Counted from the first letter of the stretch, positions 44,462 to 53,666 are shown. The stretch: DNA of 64,000 nucleotides from Mesorhizobium sp. WSM2240 (GCF_040438645.1 NZ_CP159253.1:3720001-3784000), one strand, 5' to 3'. A program made the numbers and translations. The notes: a model not told the origin generated them from the letters alone.

Positions 44462-46161
44462 GCCTTGCGCATGGTCTGGAACTCTGGGGCGGGCTGGAGT
44501 GCAGCGTCGTACGCATCGGCGGCGACGTGCGCAATCAGCTCGTCGAAACTGACCATCATGAGCGAGCCGGCGATCTCGGTCTGGTCGCTGAGTTGGGCAT
44601 CCGGACGCTACGCTATCCCGTCCTCTGGGAAACGGTTTCGCGGTCGCCGGATGATGATGACTGGCGCTGGCACGATGCCCAGCTGAAACAACTCCGCACA
44701 CTCGGCATGTCCCCGATCGCCGGACTGATGCATCACGGCTCCGGCCCCTTTTGGTGCGATGTCCTTCATCCGGATTTTCCCGCGGCCCTGGCGCGACACG
44801 CCGCTAATGTCGCCCGCCGCTATCCCTGGATAACGATGTTCACGCCGGTCAACGAGCCTATGACGACGGCGCGGCTTTGCGGGCTCTACGGCCACTGGTA
44901 TCCGCATGGGCGCGACGAGGTGACCTGTTTCGCTGTCGTCGTCGCCGAGTGCCTGGCGACCGCCGCGGCGATGCGAGAGATCAGGCGGATCACCCCTTCG
45001 GCGAAGCTCGTCCAGACGGAAGATATCGGGCGGGTCTTCGCCACCCCCCTGCTTCAATACCAAGCCGATCATGAAAACGAGCGGCGGTGGCTGGCGCTGG
45101 ACCTGCTCGCCGGGCGTGTCGACCGCCATCACCCGTTCCATCGGCGGCTTCTGGACCACGGCATCGACGAGCGGCATCTCGACTGGCTCGCTCAAAACCC
45201 CTGTCCGCCGGACCTAATCGGCATAGACCAGTACCTGACCAGCGATCGCTTTCTCGACGAAAAGACCGAAAACCATCTGGGCGAGGCGCCGGGCGGCAAT
45301 CAGTGGCATTCCTACGTGGACGTCGCCGCGGTGAACGCCGGCGTGCCCGCCGCGGAAAGCGGTTTCCTGCCCCGGATTGAGGAAGCCTGGAACCGTTACG
45401 GCATTCCGCTGGCGCTGACCGAAGTGCACAATGGCTGCACGCGCGAGGAACAACTGCGATGGCTTAAGGAAGCATGGGGCGCGGCCAACGCCGCGCGGGC
45501 CGGCGGCATCAATCTTCGCGCCGTATCCGTTTGGTCACTGTTCGGAGCCGCCGACTGGAATTCACTCCTGACCCGGCGCAAGGGCTTCTATGAATCGGGA
45601 GCGTTCGACGTCCGCTTTTCGCCGCCGAGACCGACCGGAATCGCGACGTTCGCTCGTGAGGTGATCCGCGCGGGTTCGTTCGATCATCCCGTGCTGGACC
45701 GGCCGGGGTGGTGGAGGGCCGACGAGCATCGAACCGCTTCGCCTCTCCGTCCGATCCTGTTGGCGCAGTCGGACGGGTTGGCGCGGACCGTCATCAGCTG
45801 CTGCGACACGAGGCGGCTCGACACCACGACTCCGGAGAGCCAGGCTTCTGACGCAGGCAAGCCCTGGGCGGCTGTAGAGGCAGAAAGTGGATTCGGCGGC
45901 GGCCGCGCCCGAAAATTTGGCTCGTCGCTTCGCCTTACATGCCGCTACGCGCCATTTGAGGATAGCGCTCCGTCGTTGGTGGTCGAGGCGGCCCACACAT
46001 TCGATCCGGTCCACGTCGTCAACGCCTTCCTTGATCTAATGGTCGACGGCGCGACCGGGCGATTGCGCATGACGCGAGCCGAAGCTTGGGGTCAGTATAC
46101 GTTCGAGGCCGCCAACCGGAGCATTCCGGCGAATGCCACGGCCGTGCGACGGGCGGTCTGA
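44458..46161 (+). CDS. GH1-like protein with shrunken RmlD-like C-terminal region
   Basis: The 567-residue protein begins with a glycoside-hydrolase-family-1-like barrel (about 1-400), including the acid/base segment FTPVNEPMTTA and the probable nucleophile in LALTEVHNGC. Related proteins beside glf usually continue with a complete dTDP-4-dehydrorhamnose-reductase-like domain. Here only pieces remain (GKPWAAVEAE, then HTFDPVHVVNAFLDLMVDGATG), and the GxxGxxG nucleotide-binding loop is absent. It is coupled to glf by an ATGA overlap. The role is probably in synthesis or trimming of a galactofuranose-containing glycan; catalysis is unproven. Confidence 0.75.
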   Translation: MSLAHGLELWGGLECSVVRIGGDVRNQLVETDHHERAGDLGLVAELGIRTLRYPVLWETVSRSPDDDDWRWHDAQLKQLRTLGMSPIAGLMHHGSGPFWCDVLHPDFPAALARHAANVARRYPWITMFTPVNEPMTTARLCGLYGHWYPHGRDEVTCFAVVVAECLATAAAMREIRRITPSAKLVQTEDIGRVFATPLLQYQADHENERRWLALDLLAGRVDRHHPFHRRLLDHGIDERHLDWLAQNPCPPDLIGIDQYLTSDRFLDEKTENHLGEAPGGNQWHSYVDVAAVNAGVPAAESGFLPRIEEAWNRYGIPLALTEVHNGCTREEQLRWLKEAWGAANAARAGGINLRAVSVWSLFGAADWNSLLTRRKGFYESGAFDVRFSPPRPTGIATFAREVIRAGSFDHPVLDRPGWWRADEHRTASPLRPILLAQSDGLARTVISCCDTRRLDTTTPESQASDAGKPWAAVEAESGFGGGRARKFGSSLRLTCRYAPFEDSAPSLVVEAAHTFDPVHVVNAFLDLMVDGATGRLRMTRAEAWGQYTFEAANRSIPANATAVRRAV

Positions 46162-46473
46162 ATGCGGCTTGAGGCCGCATGCCGCTGATCGCCTTGCCAC
46201 CTTCGCTCATTTGTTGAGCAATCCCTACTCCTGCAAATAGTTGAGGATATTGCCCGGATCGCACCGATTGGATGTGCTCGCGATGGTATTCTGCTTGGGT
46301 GAGCGATTCGACAGGCTTGCGCGAGGCACTTCAAGTAAGTGCCGATAGGTGGGGTTGTAACGCTCGGTACGTTACCGTACATGCCGGCCGACCGCGCGTG
46401 GAGAACGGGGCATTCTTGGCGCGTCTATAGCAGTCCCTCGATAAATGTGAGCGCCCTGGGCAAGGCAATCGCG
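46162..46473. other. Gap between glycan genes
   Basis: No gene or hairpin is recognised in these 312 bases. The frame of the downstream GH43-like gene stays open to 46339 but its extra residues are not family-like. Confidence 0.4.
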
Positions 46474-47397
46474 ATGAGAATAAGCTTCGAAAGCAACGTA
46501 TTTCTTCTGTTCAATCCCGCATCGCTGGACGATCTGAAAGATCCATGTCCGGTTTTCGATAGCAAGCTCTGGCATGTATTCGGCTCGGGCGGCACGGTGA
46601 CGACAGAGACCTGGGGCATTTTCCACGCCACATCGCCCAACCTCTACGGTCCTTGGACCGAACACGACATCATCTCGCTGGTAATCAGCGGATCTGGCGT
46701 CGCGGCGCCCGGTGTCACGTTCGACGACGGCGTCTTCCACATGTTCATTCAGACGGAGTTCATGAAATCCGGCGGCCGGTGCGAGCACGCGGTATCCAAT
46801 GACGGCTTTAACTGGGTGGTGCTTAAACCCGCGATCATTTCGTTGCCAGATACGGACGAAGACGGCATCTACGATCCGCACCCCGCCTTTATCGGGGGCG
46901 TCAGGTACATCGTCTACTCCGGTATGCCGAAATTTACGAAAGTGCCGCAGCCCGACATCTATCTCGCCCGTAGTACGTCCAACACCTGGTTCGGTCCATG
47001 GTATCGAATTGGGAAGATACTCGACCACAACGACCTCCCCCATCACAATCCCCGCGAGCATCCGGATTACGAATGGGGGATTGAGGGCGCGCAACTGGTC
47101 GAGCTGCCGGACGGCCGCGTGCTGCTCAACGCAACCTGCTTCCTGCCGAGCGGGGCGCGCGGAAGCCGCCAGCGCGTCTTCTTTGCTACTTCCGACAATG
47201 TTGAGGGGCCATACCGGACGCTGGGACCGGTGCTCGATTTAAAAGAGCCTGGAGAAAACGGCCATTCGACGGTGATGATCAACGACAACGAACTGACGCT
47301 CTTCTATCAGAGCCGGGTTCGGGCCACCAACAACCGTTGGCGCTTCGGCATCGCCAAATGCAGTCTGGGCGAGCCAGCCGTTGCACAGGTGGCCTAG
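46474..47397 (+). CDS. GH43-like five-bladed beta-propeller protein
   Basis: The protein of about 307 residues has repeated propeller strands. Candidate catalytic positions match glycoside hydrolase family 43/DUF4185-like proteins: DDLKDPCPVF (Asp), DGIYDPHPAFIGG (Asp) and WGIEGAQLVELPDGR (Glu), with a late GHSTVMIND. No signal peptide is evident. It follows the GH1-like gene on the same strand, so a function in glycan turnover or biosynthesis is likely. The ATG at 46474 is preferred; upstream starts would add unconserved residues. Confidence 0.7.
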   Translation: MRISFESNVFLLFNPASLDDLKDPCPVFDSKLWHVFGSGGTVTTETWGIFHATSPNLYGPWTEHDIISLVISGSGVAAPGVTFDDGVFHMFIQTEFMKSGGRCEHAVSNDGFNWVVLKPAIISLPDTDEDGIYDPHPAFIGGVRYIVYSGMPKFTKVPQPDIYLARSTSNTWFGPWYRIGKILDHNDLPHHNPREHPDYEWGIEGAQLVELPDGRVLLNATCFLPSGARGSRQRVFFATSDNVEGPYRTLGPVLDLKEPGENGHSTVMINDNELTLFYQSRVRATNNRWRFGIAKCSLGEPAVAQVA

Positions 47398-47693
47398 CTT
47401 CGGCGCACTAACGAGGCGGTCCGAGGCTCAGCGAGACAAAATCATGCTCTGGGAGTAGTCCACGCTCGTTGCGGACCTGCCCTGGGCTGATGATGAAGGC
47501 GAAGCCGGCGGACGCATCAACGAGCATGAACAGGTTGGCCGGCCAGTCGAGGCGCCGAGTTCGGCGACTTGATCCTGACTGTAGAAGGCTTGAGGTCCGG
47601 CCGATCGCCAGAGCGAGATCGGCGGAGAAGGCGGCGCCGCAACTCGAGCCGGCCATCGGCACAGGATGCGGCATATGATTTTCAGATCAGGGT

Positions 47694-47879
47694 TTACCGG
47701 CTCCAGCGCATTCGGCGCTTGCCCGGCGGCAACCGTTCGTCTCTGAGCGGCTGGCGGGACACAGGAGCCTCGGGCTTAAGCAGCCGGACAATGTCATCGA
47801 CAGGACCCGGTGCAACTGGGGTTTCCCGCACCAGACCGAGGTTTCTCAATGCATTCCATATGTGAGACAGTGCGGGCAT
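47694..47879 (-). CDS. Small basic protein, possibly stress-regulated
   Basis: This 61-residue Arg/Pro-rich protein begins MPALSHIWNALRNLGLVRET. Its ATG is preceded by GGAG at a good distance, and a GGAAC-N17-TGTT promoter-like element lies at 47904-47929. No family recognised. The call rests on the translation and promoter signals. Confidence 0.45.
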   Translation of the reverse strand: MPALSHIWNALRNLGLVRETPVAPGPVDDIVRLLKPEAPVSRQPLRDERLPPGKRRMRWSR

Positions 47880-47903
47880 TGGCGTTTCTCCGTATGTCCG
47901 CCC

Positions 47904-47929
47904 AACAGCTTTTCCAACTTCCTTGTTCC
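47904..47929 (-). promoter_or_regulatory. Candidate EcfG/RpoE2-type promoter, leftward
   Basis: On the minus strand GGAAC (47929-47925) is followed after 17 bases by TGTT (47907-47904). It points at the small protein gene ending at 47879 and lies close to the rightward catalase promoter, making a divergent stress-promoter pair. Confidence 0.4.
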
Positions 47930-47963
47930 GGAAATTTAGCTGTGGAATGCCGCAGTTAGTTTC

Positions 47964-47988
47964 GGAACAAGCCTGCGAATGGCAGGTT
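47964..47988 (+). promoter_or_regulatory. EcfG/RpoE2-type promoter for Mn catalase
   Basis: GGAAC at 47964-47968, 16 bases, GGTT at 47985-47988. It ends 25 bases before the catalase start codon. It matches the same strict pattern as the sites upstream of the sigma gene and the DUF892 operon. Confidence 0.7.
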
Positions 47989-48013
47989 GGGGCGCCTCAA
48001 CGGAGGTCACGTC

Positions 48014-48844
48014 ATGTACTACACCGACAAAAAGCTGCAGTTCCCGGTTCGCGTTGACAAACCCAATCCGATCTTTGCCCGCGCCCTTCAGCAGGCCATC
48101 GGGGGCGTCGAAGGCGAAATTCGCGTAGCGTTGCAATATTTCTTTCAAGCTTGGGGCGCCCGTGGCCCGACGAAGTATCGCGATATGCTTCTGAACACGG
48201 CCACGGAAGAGCTCGCTCACATCGAGATGCTCTCGACCGCTGTTGCGCTGAATCTGGAAAATGCGCCGCTGTCCCTTCAGGAAGAGGTTTCGGCGGATGC
48301 GGTGGGTGGATCGGTGCTGAATGGAATGAACTTTCGGCACATATTGTCGACCGGACTTGCTGCGCTTCCCGAGAATTCGAACGGGGTACCGTTCAACGCA
48401 TCACATGTTTATGCCAGCGGAAATCTCGCGGCGGACATGATGGCCAATGTCACCGCCGAGAGCAGTGGCCGGATCCTTGCAGTTCGCCTTTACAATATGA
48501 CAGACGACCCGGGCATGAAGGACATGCTTTCGTTTCTGATCGCCAGGGATACGATGCACCAGCAGCAATGGTTGGCGGCCATTGAGGATATGGGTGGGCT
48601 GGAAGCTTCGCTGCCGATCCCCAACTCATTCCCGCAGGAACAGGAGCAGCAAGATGTAAGCTACGCCTTCGTCAATTGCTTCGTCGAGGGTATCGATCCA
48701 CCCGAAGGCCGGTGGTCGAGCGGCCCCTCGCTGGACGGCAAGGGCGAGTTCTCGATAGTCGCTGGCGAACCGATGGGCGGGGAGCCCATGCTGTCGCCAC
48801 CACGCCCCGACAGCGGCTCGCAGAACGAACAGTTAAAAAAGTAG
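48014..48844 (+). CDS. Manganese-type (non-haem) catalase
   Basis: The 276-residue ferritin-like protein has the dimanganese catalase pattern: LQQAIGGVEGEIRVALQYFFQ with Glu ligands, LLNTATEELAHIEML with E-x-x-H, NVTAESSGRILAVRLYNMTD, and LIARDTMHQQQWLAAIED with the second ligand set. It degrades hydrogen peroxide in the cytoplasm. GGAGGT lies before the ATG at 48014. The stress promoter immediately upstream suggests induction in the general stress response. Confidence 0.88.
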   Translation: MYYTDKKLQFPVRVDKPNPIFARALQQAIGGVEGEIRVALQYFFQAWGARGPTKYRDMLLNTATEELAHIEMLSTAVALNLENAPLSLQEEVSADAVGGSVLNGMNFRHILSTGLAALPENSNGVPFNASHVYASGNLAADMMANVTAESSGRILAVRLYNMTDDPGMKDMLSFLIARDTMHQQQWLAAIEDMGGLEASLPIPNSFPQEQEQQDVSYAFVNCFVEGIDPPEGRWSSGPSLDGKGEFSIVAGEPMGGEPMLSPPRPDSGSQNEQLKK

Positions 48845-49023
48845 AACTGCTTCGGACAGGACGTCTAATATACAAAAGCTGAAGTGTTCAGGGAAGCGTT
48901 GCTTCCAGAGCCTACCGGGCGTCTCGAGCCGCGCTGGCGCGCTCATACCACAAGCAGCGGAGGATGCGGCCCGTTTCGCAGCAGCCTAAAATTACGTTGT
49001 CCTATACCGGCAACCACCCACAG

Positions 49024-49058
49024 CGAGAGTGTCCATGTTCGCAACATGGGCACTCTCG
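49024..49058. other. Strong 16-bp inverted repeat (RNA hairpin candidate)
   Basis: Arms 49024-49039 and 49043-49058 pair over 16 positions with one G-U wobble and a three-base loop CGC. A smaller inverted repeat, GGATAC/GTATCC (49076-49081 and 49095-49100), follows. No T-run follows directly, so it is not a typical rho-independent terminator. It sits between the catalase and DUF2243 genes and could be a structured leader, a processed small RNA, or a protein-binding palindrome. Confidence 0.6.
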
Positions 49059-49157
49059 GCTTGGACACCGGTGCTGGATACACCGGCAGCGTTCGTATCC
49101 GCATAAGACGCGGAATGTTCATGGAATAGATAGATTTCGGAGCGCAGAGGCAAGCAG

Positions 49158-49658
49158 ATGGCAGCGGCGGATCGGGCATTTCCCACGTCAGCCGGGATCT
49201 TCTTCGGACTCGGACTAGGCGGATTTTTCGACGGTATCGTGATGCACCAGATCCTTCAATGGCATCACATGGCGACAAGCGCCGGGTATCCTGCCGACAA
49301 TGTCGAGAATCTAAAACTAAACACGCTGCTCGACGGGCTCTTTCACGCCGTCACGTATATCTTCGTCGTGGTAGGCCTCCTGCTTCTTTGGCGGAAGGCA
49401 CATCGCACCCACCTGTGGTGGTCGGGCAAGATGCTCACCGGTACGATTCTGATGGGATTCGGCCTGTTCAACCTGGTCGAAGGTATCCTGAACCACCACG
49501 TCCTGGTGTTCCATCACGTTAACGAAACAGTACCCCGTTCACAATGGATGTGGTGGGACCTGGGGTTCCTCGCTTGGGGCGTGATCATGCTGGTGCTTGG
49601 ATGGGCGCTCTATCGGGCGGGAAAGCGAAGCACTCTCTCGGCCGATCATACTGGCTAA
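49158..49658 (+). CDS. DUF2243 membrane protein
   Basis: The 166-residue inner-membrane protein has four hydrophobic segments. DUF2243 hallmarks are GIFFGLGLGGFFDGIVMHQILQWHH, DGLFHAVTYIFVVVGLLLL, NLVEGILNHHVLVFHHV and WDLGFLAWGVIMLVLGW. The many conserved His residues near the membrane suggest metal or haem binding, but no function is established. AGAGG precedes the ATG. Confidence 0.85.
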   Translation: MAAADRAFPTSAGIFFGLGLGGFFDGIVMHQILQWHHMATSAGYPADNVENLKLNTLLDGLFHAVTYIFVVVGLLLLWRKAHRTHLWWSGKMLTGTILMGFGLFNLVEGILNHHVLVFHHVNETVPRSQWMWWDLGFLAWGVIMLVLGWALYRAGKRSTLSADHTG

Positions 49659-49965
49659 GCTGGCTGCAACAGCCGCTCGGGACGTCGCCATCTCATCCGC
49701 TTTGAGAGGCGACCGCAGCCCGCAGGCAGTGGCGGCGAAGCCGCGCTCCATTGTCGGTGGCCAAGCGGTTGATCTTGTTGTGCGGCCGGCGCCCCAGCCA
49801 ACTTTGTTCAGCAAAGTCGTGTGAGCGTCATCACCGGCCGTCGTGTAAGCCAAGTTTTGTCGCGGCGGAGTTGGGAAATGCGTCGCTCATCACTTTGTTC
49901 TTAATTATTGCGGCGAGTTACCGGGGGACCAGCGCTTCAATGAACCTGCATCGAAAGGATCACTC
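49659..49965. other. Gap between convergent genes
   Basis: No gene or clear terminator was recognised in these 307 bases between the DUF2243 gene and the 3' end of the sigma-factor gene. Confidence 0.4.
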
Positions 49966-50514
49966 CTAAACGCGCGCCCCGTCGAATTGGAGGGCGGCGG
50001 CGGAAATGGCCGAGGTAGTTACGGCATCGTCCGAACACGTTTCGCCAAGCGTTTCGAGGAGCCGGTAGCGCGCGCGGCTCAGGCGGCTCTTGATTGTTCC
50101 GATGGCGCAGCCGCATATGCTTGCCGCATCGTCGTAGCTGGTCCCGAGAACGCCTATCAAAACAATAACTTCGCGCTGGTCGTGGGGCAGAGCTTCGATG
50201 GCCCGCGCCATCTCTTGGCTGCGTAGCGACCATTCCTGGCCCGCCGCGATCGCGGGCCGGCTTGAAGCGCAATCGAGCAGACCGGGTGCCTCGCGATTCG
50301 CCATTTTGATGCGCGTATAGAAAGTGTTGCGCATTATGGTGAAAAGCCAGGATTTCATATTGGTCCCGGGCTGGAAGCGGTTGATGTTTGCGATACCTTT
50401 CATCAGCGTCTCCTGGACTAGGTCATCGGCATCGCTGGCATCCTTGGCGAGCGTTCGGGCGAAGGCCCGCAAGGCAGGGATGAGGGTCACAAACTCGCTC
50501 CGCTCTGTTAGCAT
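49966..50514 (-). CDS. ECF sigma factor of the EcfG/RpoE2 (general stress) type
   Basis: The 182-residue sigma factor has region 2 at residues 10-75 (LRAFARTLAKDASDADDLVQ, NRFQPGTNMKSWLFTIMRN) and region 4 at about 105-160 (LPHDQREVIVLIGVLGTSYD, AASICGCAIGTIKSRLSRAR). The wording of both regions is that of EcfG-group sigma factors, which drive the alphaproteobacterial general stress response under PhyR/NepR control. Its own gene carries a GGAAC-N16-GGTT promoter at 50563-50587, suggesting autoregulation. No nepR or phyR gene lies next to it, so it may be a secondary copy. Confidence 0.85.
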   Translation of the reverse strand: MLTERSEFVTLIPALRAFARTLAKDASDADDLVQETLMKGIANINRFQPGTNMKSWLFTIMRNTFYTRIKMANREAPGLLDCASSRPAIAAGQEWSLRSQEMARAIEALPHDQREVIVLIGVLGTSYDDAASICGCAIGTIKSRLSRARYRLLETLGETCSDDAVTTSAISAAALQFDGARV

Positions 50515-50562
50515 GTCTATCTCCGAGATCGATAAGCCTGGTCAGTTTGATAGGCCCACGCT

Positions 50563-50587
50563 AACCTGTCGAAAGGAGGTCGGTTCC
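50563..50587 (-). promoter_or_regulatory. EcfG/RpoE2-type autoregulatory promoter
   Basis: On the minus strand GGAAC (50587-50583), 16 bases, GGTT (50566-50563), 49 bases before the sigma-factor start codon. Confidence 0.7.
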
Positions 50588-50962
50588 ACATTGGCGTCGC
50601 AGTTTTGGAATTACTTACCTGCAGACTAACAAATGCTAATTTCCGGCATCTTGCGGCTCGGGACGACAGTTTGGAAATCTTATTGCGGTCCGTCCTCGCG
50701 ACCGAAGCGGCACACCCTCATCAAGCATTTGAGCTGTCCGTTGAGGGTCGCGTCCGTTCCACATTCGGACCTGATGCGCGCGGCGAAAGGGAGTCCTTCA
50801 CGCACAAAGGGATTGGCCAGCAAACCGCAATCGCTTAGAAAAGGCTCAGTCTGATCATCGGTGTTTCCTCGCCCCGGTGGGCGATCATAAGCACCAGAAG
50901 GAGAAGGCTGTGGCACAACGCAACGAACCACCTTACTGGGGCGTCGGTGCCCCCGGCATATC
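50588..50962. other. Gap between divergent sigma and Crp/Fnr genes
   Basis: These 375 bases hold no recognisable gene. They must contain the promoter of the Crp/Fnr gene, which I cannot pinpoint. Confidence 0.4.
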
Positions 50963-51691
50963 GTGACGGGCACTTTCACAGCGCTGATCCTGGCTCTTGA
51001 GCGCCGAGACCACGTCAGCGAGGAAGAGAAGAGGTTATTGGAGCAGCTGCCGTTCCGAATCCGGACGTTTGCTGCTGGTGAGAGACTTGTGGCGGAGAGC
51101 TCCCGTCCAACCGAAAGCTGTCTTGTCCTGAGCGGCTTTGCAGCCCGCCAGCAATACGTCGCCGACGGCAAGCGCCAACTTACTGCAATTCATATAGCGG
51201 GCGACTTCGTTGACCTGCACTCGATGCTGTTAAAGGTCATGGACCATAGCGTCGTGTCGCTTGGGGGCTGCCTCGCCGCGTTCGTGCCCCATACCAGTCT
51301 CCAGGCCATGATCGCTGCGTCGCCCCATCTCGGTCGTCTGCTGTGGCTTTCTACTGTGATAGATGGCGCCATAGAGCGGAACTGGGTCACCTGCCTCGGC
51401 CGGCGGCCGTCCAATACTCACCTTGCTCACCTGATATGCGAGCTCTACGCACGCCTGGAAGCTGTAGGGCTGGTCCGTGGCCAAAGCTTCGACCTACCCG
51501 TTACGCAGTCCGACATTGCCGATATCGTTGGCTTATCAGTCGTACACGTTAATCGGATGATCCAGGAGTTGCGCGTGTCTGGGCTGATCAAATGGGGTCG
51601 CAAAAGGGTGACCGTTCTTAATATCGATCGCCTTCGCGAGTTGGCGGATTTTGACCCGACTTACTTGAACCTGATACGAGAGCCTCGGTAA
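50963..51691 (+). CDS. Crp/Fnr-family transcriptional regulator
   Basis: The 242-residue regulator has a cyclic-nucleotide-binding-like domain at residues 20-140 (LPFRIRTFAAGERLVAESSR, GDFVDLHSMLLKVMDHSV). The C-terminal winged helix runs from about 150 to 225 (LPVTQSDIADIVGLSVVHVN, RMIQELRVSGLIKW). It has no FNR-type N-terminal cysteine cluster, so it does not look like an oxygen-sensing FeS FNR. The start is GTG at 50963 and could be further in. Target genes unknown. Confidence 0.85.
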   Translation: MTGTFTALILALERRDHVSEEEKRLLEQLPFRIRTFAAGERLVAESSRPTESCLVLSGFAARQQYVADGKRQLTAIHIAGDFVDLHSMLLKVMDHSVVSLGGCLAAFVPHTSLQAMIAASPHLGRLLWLSTVIDGAIERNWVTCLGRRPSNTHLAHLICELYARLEAVGLVRGQSFDLPVTQSDIADIVGLSVVHVNRMIQELRVSGLIKWGRKRVTVLNIDRLRELADFDPTYLNLIREPR

Positions 51692-51794
51692 TGTGAATGC
51701 AGTTTTCGCTATGAGGCGACGGGATTGCTCGTCCCGACGATGACCACCACTGCGAGGACCGGCTAGTGGGCCGACTTTGATCTCTCCGGCTGGT

Positions 51795-53615
51795 TTATGA
51801 GTTTTCACCATCCAAAAGCGATGCTTCCACGAAGGCCATTGGCGCCTTAAGGGTCCAAACTACGCCGCTGGGGTTGTATTGAAGGTCGGCGGTCCCGCTC
51901 ACCGCCTGAGGAGCCACTCGCTTCAGCACAACTGTTCCAAAGCCGCCAGAAGCGATCGACTTTACTTCGGGACCGTCGGTCTCGGTCCATGTAAGTGCAA
52001 CCGACCTTCCGCTATCGGAATCGACAACGTCCCAATCAACCGAGATCCGGCCGCTGCTGCCGGACAAAACGCCGTATTTGGCCGAATTGGTAGCCAGTTC
52101 GTGAAATGCCATGCCAAGGTACTGGACGGCGTTGGGGCTAAGTGTGATCGAAGGGCCCGACATGGAGATCCTTTCCTCGGTGCCAAAGGGCTTCGCCTGC
52201 GCCAGCACCAATTCAAAGATCGTGGCTCCTCTCCAGTCGGCCGAGACAAGCAGATCGTGGGAGCGCGCCAGAGCCATTATCCGCTCCCGCACCTGGCGCT
52301 CGAAAACTTCCGGGGATTCCGAGCGCTTGTTGGTCTCGCGGATCATTGAGAGGATCACCGAATACTGGTTCTTAACCCGGTGGTTGACCTCTCGCATCAG
52401 CATGCGAATTCGATGTTCGCTTTCTTTACCCGCTGATATGTCGCGGGCAATCTTCGAAGCGCCGACGATACGTCCTGAAGCATCGCGCACCGGCGAAACT
52501 GTGAGCGAGACGGGCACAAGACTCCCGTCCTTGCGCTGACGGATGGTCTCATGGCTTTCGACTGGTTCACCGTTTCGGATGCGGGCGAGGATCTGAGGCT
52601 CTTCGTCCTGATGGTCGGCTGGAATGAGCGTGGTCACCGGCTTTCCGATGATTTCTTCGGCGGTGTACCCGAAGAGCCGTTCGGCAGCTCGGTTCCAACT
52701 TTTGATCACTCCATTCAGATCTTTGCTGACAATCGCGTCAAAGGACGATTCCACGATAGCCGCTAGATGATTTCCGGCCTCTTCTGCCTTTTTCAGATCA
52801 GTGAGGTCGACCAGCATGTTCACAGCGCCAGTAAGCTCGCCCTTCTCATCCAGTATGGGTGTCGGAAACGGGAGAAACGGGAACAGCGTGCCGTCTGGGC
52901 GCTGGGCGAGCGCCTCCACATTGCGGACGGGTCGCTTTTCCTTGAGCGCGATTGCCATCGGGCACTCGGCATGGGGGAGTTCTTTTCCGTCGGGAGTGAA
53001 AAGGCGGAAAGTTACACACCACTCGTCTTTGCCGATTTCCGGCTCACGTCCGGCGAATTCCACCGCAGCCTGGTTGTAGTAGGTGATCGTCCCAGCCTTG
53101 TCTGTGGTGTAGACCGCTATAGGAAGAGCGTCGAGGATTTGATGGAACCGGTCGTCCTGCCGTTTGAGCTCCTGGCGAGCAAGAGTCAGTTCCGTGACAT
53201 CCACCGTGAAGCAACGGGTGTTGACCAGTTCTCCATCGCTGAACCGGCCGCTGGATGTGATTTCCACATGCTTGACGGAGCCGTCGCGGGCCCGCATTTG
53301 GGCTGGGTATTTATTGATCTCGTCCCCGGCGCTCAGGCGCGCCAGAACATCGTTGGCGACCTCTCTTTCGACATAGAAATCGGCGATATGGCGGCCGATA
53401 TACTCGTCCGCATCATAGCCCAGCAGTTCGAGCTCGGCCCTGTTTGCATGCAGTATGGTGCCGTCCGTTCCGACAAGATGGAGCGGAAGGCTGCCGTTCT
53501 CGAAGAAGTCTCTCAAATCGGCCTCGTCGGGGCCGCTTCTCTTGAATGGTGTCCCCTGGATGCTGACGATCATGCCGGAGCCATTACCGACCCGCGAAGT
53601 CCCACCTTGATCCAT
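51795..53615 (-). CDS. HWE-family sensor histidine kinase with three PAS domains
   Basis: This soluble 606-residue kinase has PAS domains at about 30-145, 153-275 and 282-397. An HWE-type kinase core follows: phospho-acceptor H412 in REVNHRVKNQYSV, the N-box FHELATNSAKYGVLS, and the W-T-E segment (LTWTETDGP) that defines the family. No membrane segment or receiver is present. HWE kinases commonly feed PhyR in the general stress response or act in light/redox sensing. A GGAAC-N16-AGTT element lies at 53667-53691 upstream. No partner response regulator is adjacent. Confidence 0.88.
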   Translation of the reverse strand: MDQGGTSRVGNGSGMIVSIQGTPFKRSGPDEADLRDFFENGSLPLHLVGTDGTILHANRAELELLGYDADEYIGRHIADFYVEREVANDVLARLSAGDEINKYPAQMRARDGSVKHVEITSSGRFSDGELVNTRCFTVDVTELTLARQELKRQDDRFHQILDALPIAVYTTDKAGTITYYNQAAVEFAGREPEIGKDEWCVTFRLFTPDGKELPHAECPMAIALKEKRPVRNVEALAQRPDGTLFPFLPFPTPILDEKGELTGAVNMLVDLTDLKKAEEAGNHLAAIVESSFDAIVSKDLNGVIKSWNRAAERLFGYTAEEIIGKPVTTLIPADHQDEEPQILARIRNGEPVESHETIRQRKDGSLVPVSLTVSPVRDASGRIVGASKIARDISAGKESEHRIRMLMREVNHRVKNQYSVILSMIRETNKRSESPEVFERQVRERIMALARSHDLLVSADWRGATIFELVLAQAKPFGTEERISMSGPSITLSPNAVQYLGMAFHELATNSAKYGVLSGSSGRISVDWDVVDSDSGRSVALTWTETDGPEVKSIASGGFGTVVLKRVAPQAVSGTADLQYNPSGVVWTLKAPMAFVEASLLDGENS

Positions 53616-53666
53616 GAATCCCCCGGCAATCTACCAATAATATCGGCGGTTGGCCTAACCTCCCCA

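Noticed and set aside
43211..44701. Minus-strand open frame of 496 codons opposite glf
   Set aside because: Antisense to a clear UDP-galactopyranose mutase; no domain recognised.
47408..47674. Minus-strand 88-codon frame downstream of the GH43-like gene
   Set aside because: No ribosome binding site, no family pattern and low-complexity composition; left unannotated.
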